NCBI GenBank assembly: GCA_017853915.1 | Contig: JAFMIS010000105.1 | Coordinates: 1-8,283, forward strand | Source: a bacterium | Lineage (GTDB): Bacteria > Bdellovibrionota_C > UBA2361 > OMII01 | DNA: 8,283 bases | Direction: 5' to 3' | Shown: in pieces, positions 6,120-8,283 of the stretch | How positions within the stretch are numbered: position 1 is the stretch's first letter | Layout of the letters: each line of letters starts with the position of its first letter | The notes under the pieces: model-generated | Databases searched by the model: none | Seen by the model: only the letters and a program-made list of their open reading frames with translations | What the model was told of the DNA's origin: nothing | Position numbers and translations under genes: made by a program

Positions 6120-7793
6120 TTAATGCGTGAGCTTTCTGTACTTAATCCGGTGTGGGGTTTCCGCGTCGGCCCCCAATCGTCTCCTTCGGTCTGCCTCATA
6201 CTCTTGGTAATTACCCTCGAACCAAACGACTTTGCTATCACCCTCGAAAGCCAGGATGTGAGTCGCGATTCGATCGAGGAACCAGCGATCGTGGCTGATA
6301 ACGACCGCGCAACCCGCGAAATTAAGGAGAGCCTCCTCAAGAGCTCTGAGAGTATTCACATCGAGATCGTTAGTTGGCTCATCGAGCAGTATAACGTTAC
6401 CTCCGGACCGTAGCATCTTGGCGAGGTGCACGCGGTTGCGTTCGCCACCCGATAGGGTCCCAACGAGCTTCTGTTGGTCCTGCCCTCCAAAATTAAAACG
6501 CGCCACATACGCCCGGGCGTTAAATTCCCTTCCGCCAAGTTTAATGATCTCGTCTCCTCCGGCTATTTCATCAAAGACGCTGCGCTTATCCTCAAGCGCG
6601 TCTCGACTTTGATCTACGTACGAGAGAGCAACCGTGTCTCCAACTTTAAACGAGCCGGAGTCTGGCTTTTCCTGCCCCGTGATAAGTTTGAAAAGGGTCG
6701 TTTTGCCTGCTCCATTGGGGCCTATCACTCCAACGATTCCACCTCGCGGGAGGTTAAAGTGGAGATTCTCAAAGAGCACTCGATCCCCAAAAGATTTAGC
6801 CACGTCATTGGCTTCAATGACGACCTCACCGAGGCGTTGACCAGCGGGAATGTAGATCTCGAGCTCCTCAATTTTCTGTGACTGCTCCTGGTTAAGAAGC
6901 TCCTCATAAGCCTTTATGCGCGCTTTTGATTTTGCTTGGCGAGCCCGTGGTGATTGCTGAATCCACTCAAGTTCTCGAGCCAGGGTTTTTTGGCGTTTTG
7001 ATTCCGATTTCTCATCGAGCTCAAGACGAGCTTTTTTCTGTTCTAGCCAACTAGAGTAGTTCCCCTCCCACGGAACACCATGACCTCGGTCGAGTTCAAG
7101 GATCCATTTCGCTACGTTGTCGAGGAAATATCGATCGTGCGTAATACAGACAACGGTCCCTGCATACTCGCTTAAGTGTCGCTCAAGCCAAGCGACCGAT
7201 TCAGCGTCAAGGTGATTTGTTGGCTCATCAAGCAGAAGTAGATCTGGTTTTTCCAGAAGAAGTCGGCACAGAGCCACGCGACGCTTCTCTCCTCCAGACA
7301 GAGTGTCTACTGTGGAGTCTCCTGGCGGACACCGTAACGCGTCCATGGCGATCTCCAGAGTTCGGTCGAGCTCCCACGCACCGAGAGCATCGATTTTGTC
7401 CTGCAAGGATGCTTGTTTGTCGATCAGGCGCTCCATCTCCTCAGGAGAAATATCAGTAGCAAGCTGGGCGCTGATATCCTCAAATTCCTTGAGGAGGGTT
7501 GCTGCTTCTTTGCATCCCTCCATTACATTTTCCTTTACGGTCTTGGAGGGATCGAGCCGTGGCTCCTGCTCTAAGTATCCAATCGTGACGTTGGGACGAA
7601 AATGAACGTCGCCGTTATACTCCTTGTCGATGCCAGCGATGATGCGAAGCAAACTTGATTTTCCCGATCCGTTGAGGCCCACCACCCCAATTTTTGCCCC
7701 CTCGAAAAACGATAGGGATATATCCTTCAGGACCTGTTTGCTCGGGGGATGAACGCGACTAACCTTGTGCATTGAAAATATAATTGGTGCCAT
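6120..7793 (-). CDS. ettA: Energy-dependent translational throttle EttA (ABC-F ATPase)
   Basis: Soluble ABC-F protein that binds the ribosomal E site and gates the first elongation steps according to the ATP/ADP ratio. The 557 residues are close to E. coli EttA (555). The first nucleotide-binding domain has Walker [10 protein letters not shown] (39-47), signature LSGGE (165-169), Walker B with Glu190 in [12 protein letters not shown], and His219. A helical arm lies at about 94-137. The linker (about 245-310) is rich in Lys, Arg and Glu. The second domain has GPNGAGKTT (358-366), LSGGE (447-451) and [10 protein letters not shown] (469-478). EttA-specific stretches include [13 protein letters not shown] and the end [15 protein letters not shown] 7793 ([11 protein letters not shown]) matches the family N-terminus. 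An in-frame ATG at 7892 would add 33 unrelated residues, so I reject it. No strong Shine-Dalgarno sequence precedes 7793 and I see no strong terminator. Confidence 0.96.
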   Translation of the reverse strand: MAPIIFSMHKVSRVHPPSKQVLKDISLSFFEGAKIGVVGLNGSGKSSLLRIIAGIDKEYNGDVHFRPNVTIGYLEQEPRLDPSKTVKENVMEGCKEAATLLKEFEDISAQLATDISPEEMERLIDKQASLQDKIDALGAWELDRTLEIAMDALRCPPGDSTVDTLSGGEKRRVALCRLLLEKPDLLLLDEPTNHLDAESVAWLERHLSEYAGTVVCITHDRYFLDNVAKWILELDRGHGVPWEGNYSSWLEQKKARLELDEKSESKRQKTLARELEWIQQSPRARQAKSKARIKAYEELLNQEQSQKIEELEIYIPAGQRLGEVVIEANDVAKSFGDRVLFENLHFNLPRGGIVGVIGPNGAGKTTLFKLITGQEKPDSGSFKVGDTVALSYVDQSRDALEDKRSVFDEIAGGDEIIKLGGREFNARAYVARFNFGGQDQQKLVGTLSGGERNRVHLAKMLRSGGNVILLDEPTNDLDVNTLRALEEALLNFAGCAVVISHDRWFLDRIATHILAFEGDSKVVWFEGNYQEYEADRRRRLGADAETPHRIKYRKLTH

Positions 7794-7902
7794 AGAGCGG
7801 TACCATATCGCCTCGATGGATAGGGGTGCAAGGGGATGGGGACAAATCATTTTCCGCGTTCCTCTATCTTTTTTCTTGAAAACGGGCGCCATTCTGACAC
7901 TA

Positions 7903-7923
7903 TCTGCTCGGTTCCTGAGCAGA
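7903..7923. promoter_or_regulatory. Inverted repeat in the ettA/TadE-like divergent gap
   Basis: tctgctc (7903-7909) and gagcaga (7917-7923) are perfect inverted arms around a 7-nt centre (ggttcct). The repeat lies 110 bp before ettA and 35 bp before the TadE-like ATG. A 21-bp dyad in a divergent intergenic region fits an operator for a dimeric regulator, but a transcript hairpin or chance is possible. No good sigma70 pair accompanies it on either strand. Confidence 0.35.
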
Positions 7924-7957
7924 AGTACACGTACATGTAGCCCTCACGAGAGATGCA

Positions 7958-8283
7958 ATGATACGTCCGGCCTCCGCGCACACGACAATGTCTCGGGACG
8001 TCAGCTATCGCCTGCTGACAAGGACGCCACATCATGGTCTTTTCTCTCCTCTCCATCAGCGTGGGAGTTATCTTCTTGAATTCGGCGTTGTAACACTGGG
8101 CATTGTGATAGCAATCGTTGGTATTGCTGATGTCGCGCGTATATTTCATGCGCGCGGGGCCATTCGGGCCGGAGTCACTGAGGCGCTTCGATGTCTCTAT
8201 CCAGCAGACCCCACATGTACCACCACCACGGTTTCAGAGGCTCAGATAACGGGGGTGCGCTTTAATGCCTGGGTGTGGGGCAG
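7958..8283 (+). CDS. TadE-like pseudopilin, N-terminal fragment
   Basis: An open frame of 108 codons with no stop before the right edge. After a basic N-terminal region comes HQRGSYLLEFG and one hydrophobic helix (about 43-63) ending GIADVARIF. The order RG, Glu, hydrophobic segment, then D-x-x-R is typical of TadE/TadG-type proteins of Tad (Flp) pili and related secretion systems. Gly36 followed by SYLLE puts Glu41 at +5, the type IV prepilin peptidase pattern, so the leader may be cut after Gly36. Beyond the membrane segment Cys79 and Cys87 could form a disulfide outside the cytoplasm. ATG 7958 has gagag at 7948-7952, 5 nt upstream; an alternative ATG at 7988 would give a 26-residue leader but has no such site. 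The frame is open back to a stop at 7916-7918. Whether pilus genes follow is beyond the window. Confidence 0.68.
   Translation, partial: MIRPASAHTTMSRDVSYRLLTRTPHHGLFSPLHQRGSYLLEFGVVTLGIVIAIVGIADVARIFHARGAIRAGVTEALRCLYPADPTCTTTTVSEAQITGVRFNAWVWG

Noticed and set aside
7794..7892. N-terminal extension of EttA from an upstream in-frame ATG at 7892
   Set aside because: The extra 33 residues have no counterpart in the EttA family, while ATG 7793 matches the known N-terminus.
7847..8149. 100-codon minus-strand open frame opposite the TadE-like start
   Set aside because: It has no recognisable domain and overlaps both the TadE-like frame and the ettA upstream region. The plus-strand frame has a clear membrane helix and processing motif.

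Overview
The window reads as ordinary chromosomal DNA from a Gram-negative bacterium with moderate GC content and tightly packed housekeeping genes. No gene here fixes the taxon. The mix of a FapA/DUF342 protein, a short site-2 protease, a membrane pyrophosphatase, EttA and a TadE-type pseudopilin would suit a deltaproteobacterial or Bdellovibrionota-like lineage, but that placement is inference. No phage, plasmid, IS transposase, CRISPR array, tRNA or rRNA was recognised.

Layout from left to right. (1) Bases 3-320 (+) hold the C-terminal end of a site-2 protease family (M50) membrane metalloprotease, cut by the window edge. (2) mutM (405-1235, -) is a complete formamidopyrimidine-DNA glycosylase, convergent with the protease. 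(3) A divergent gap of 220 bp leads to a two-gene operon on the + strand: a FapA-like DUF342 protein (1456-2907) and, 3 bp later, a two-CBS-domain protein (2911-3411). (4) A 366-bp non-coding stretch (3412-3777) carries two identical 42-bp direct repeats and three further GC-rich hairpins, and ends in a terminator. (5) hppA (3778-5847, -) is a full-length membrane-bound pyrophosphatase of the potassium-dependent type. It has its own convincing sigma70-like promoter at 5970-5997 and a leader of about 115 nt. (6) ettA (6120-7793, -) is a complete ABC-F translation factor. (7) A 164-bp divergent gap with a 7-bp inverted repeat precedes a TadE-like pseudopilin gene that starts near 7958 (+) and runs off the right edge.

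The genes do not form one pathway. mutM (oxidised-base repair), hppA (pyrophosphate-driven ion pumping) and ettA (ribosome pausing linked to ATP/ADP) are independent housekeeping functions. The only tight operon is fapA-CBS. The most unusual material is the hairpin repeat cluster at 3423-3700. The FapA-CBS coupling and the TadE-like fragment at the right edge are the next leads. I did not find a clear new defence or mobile system.
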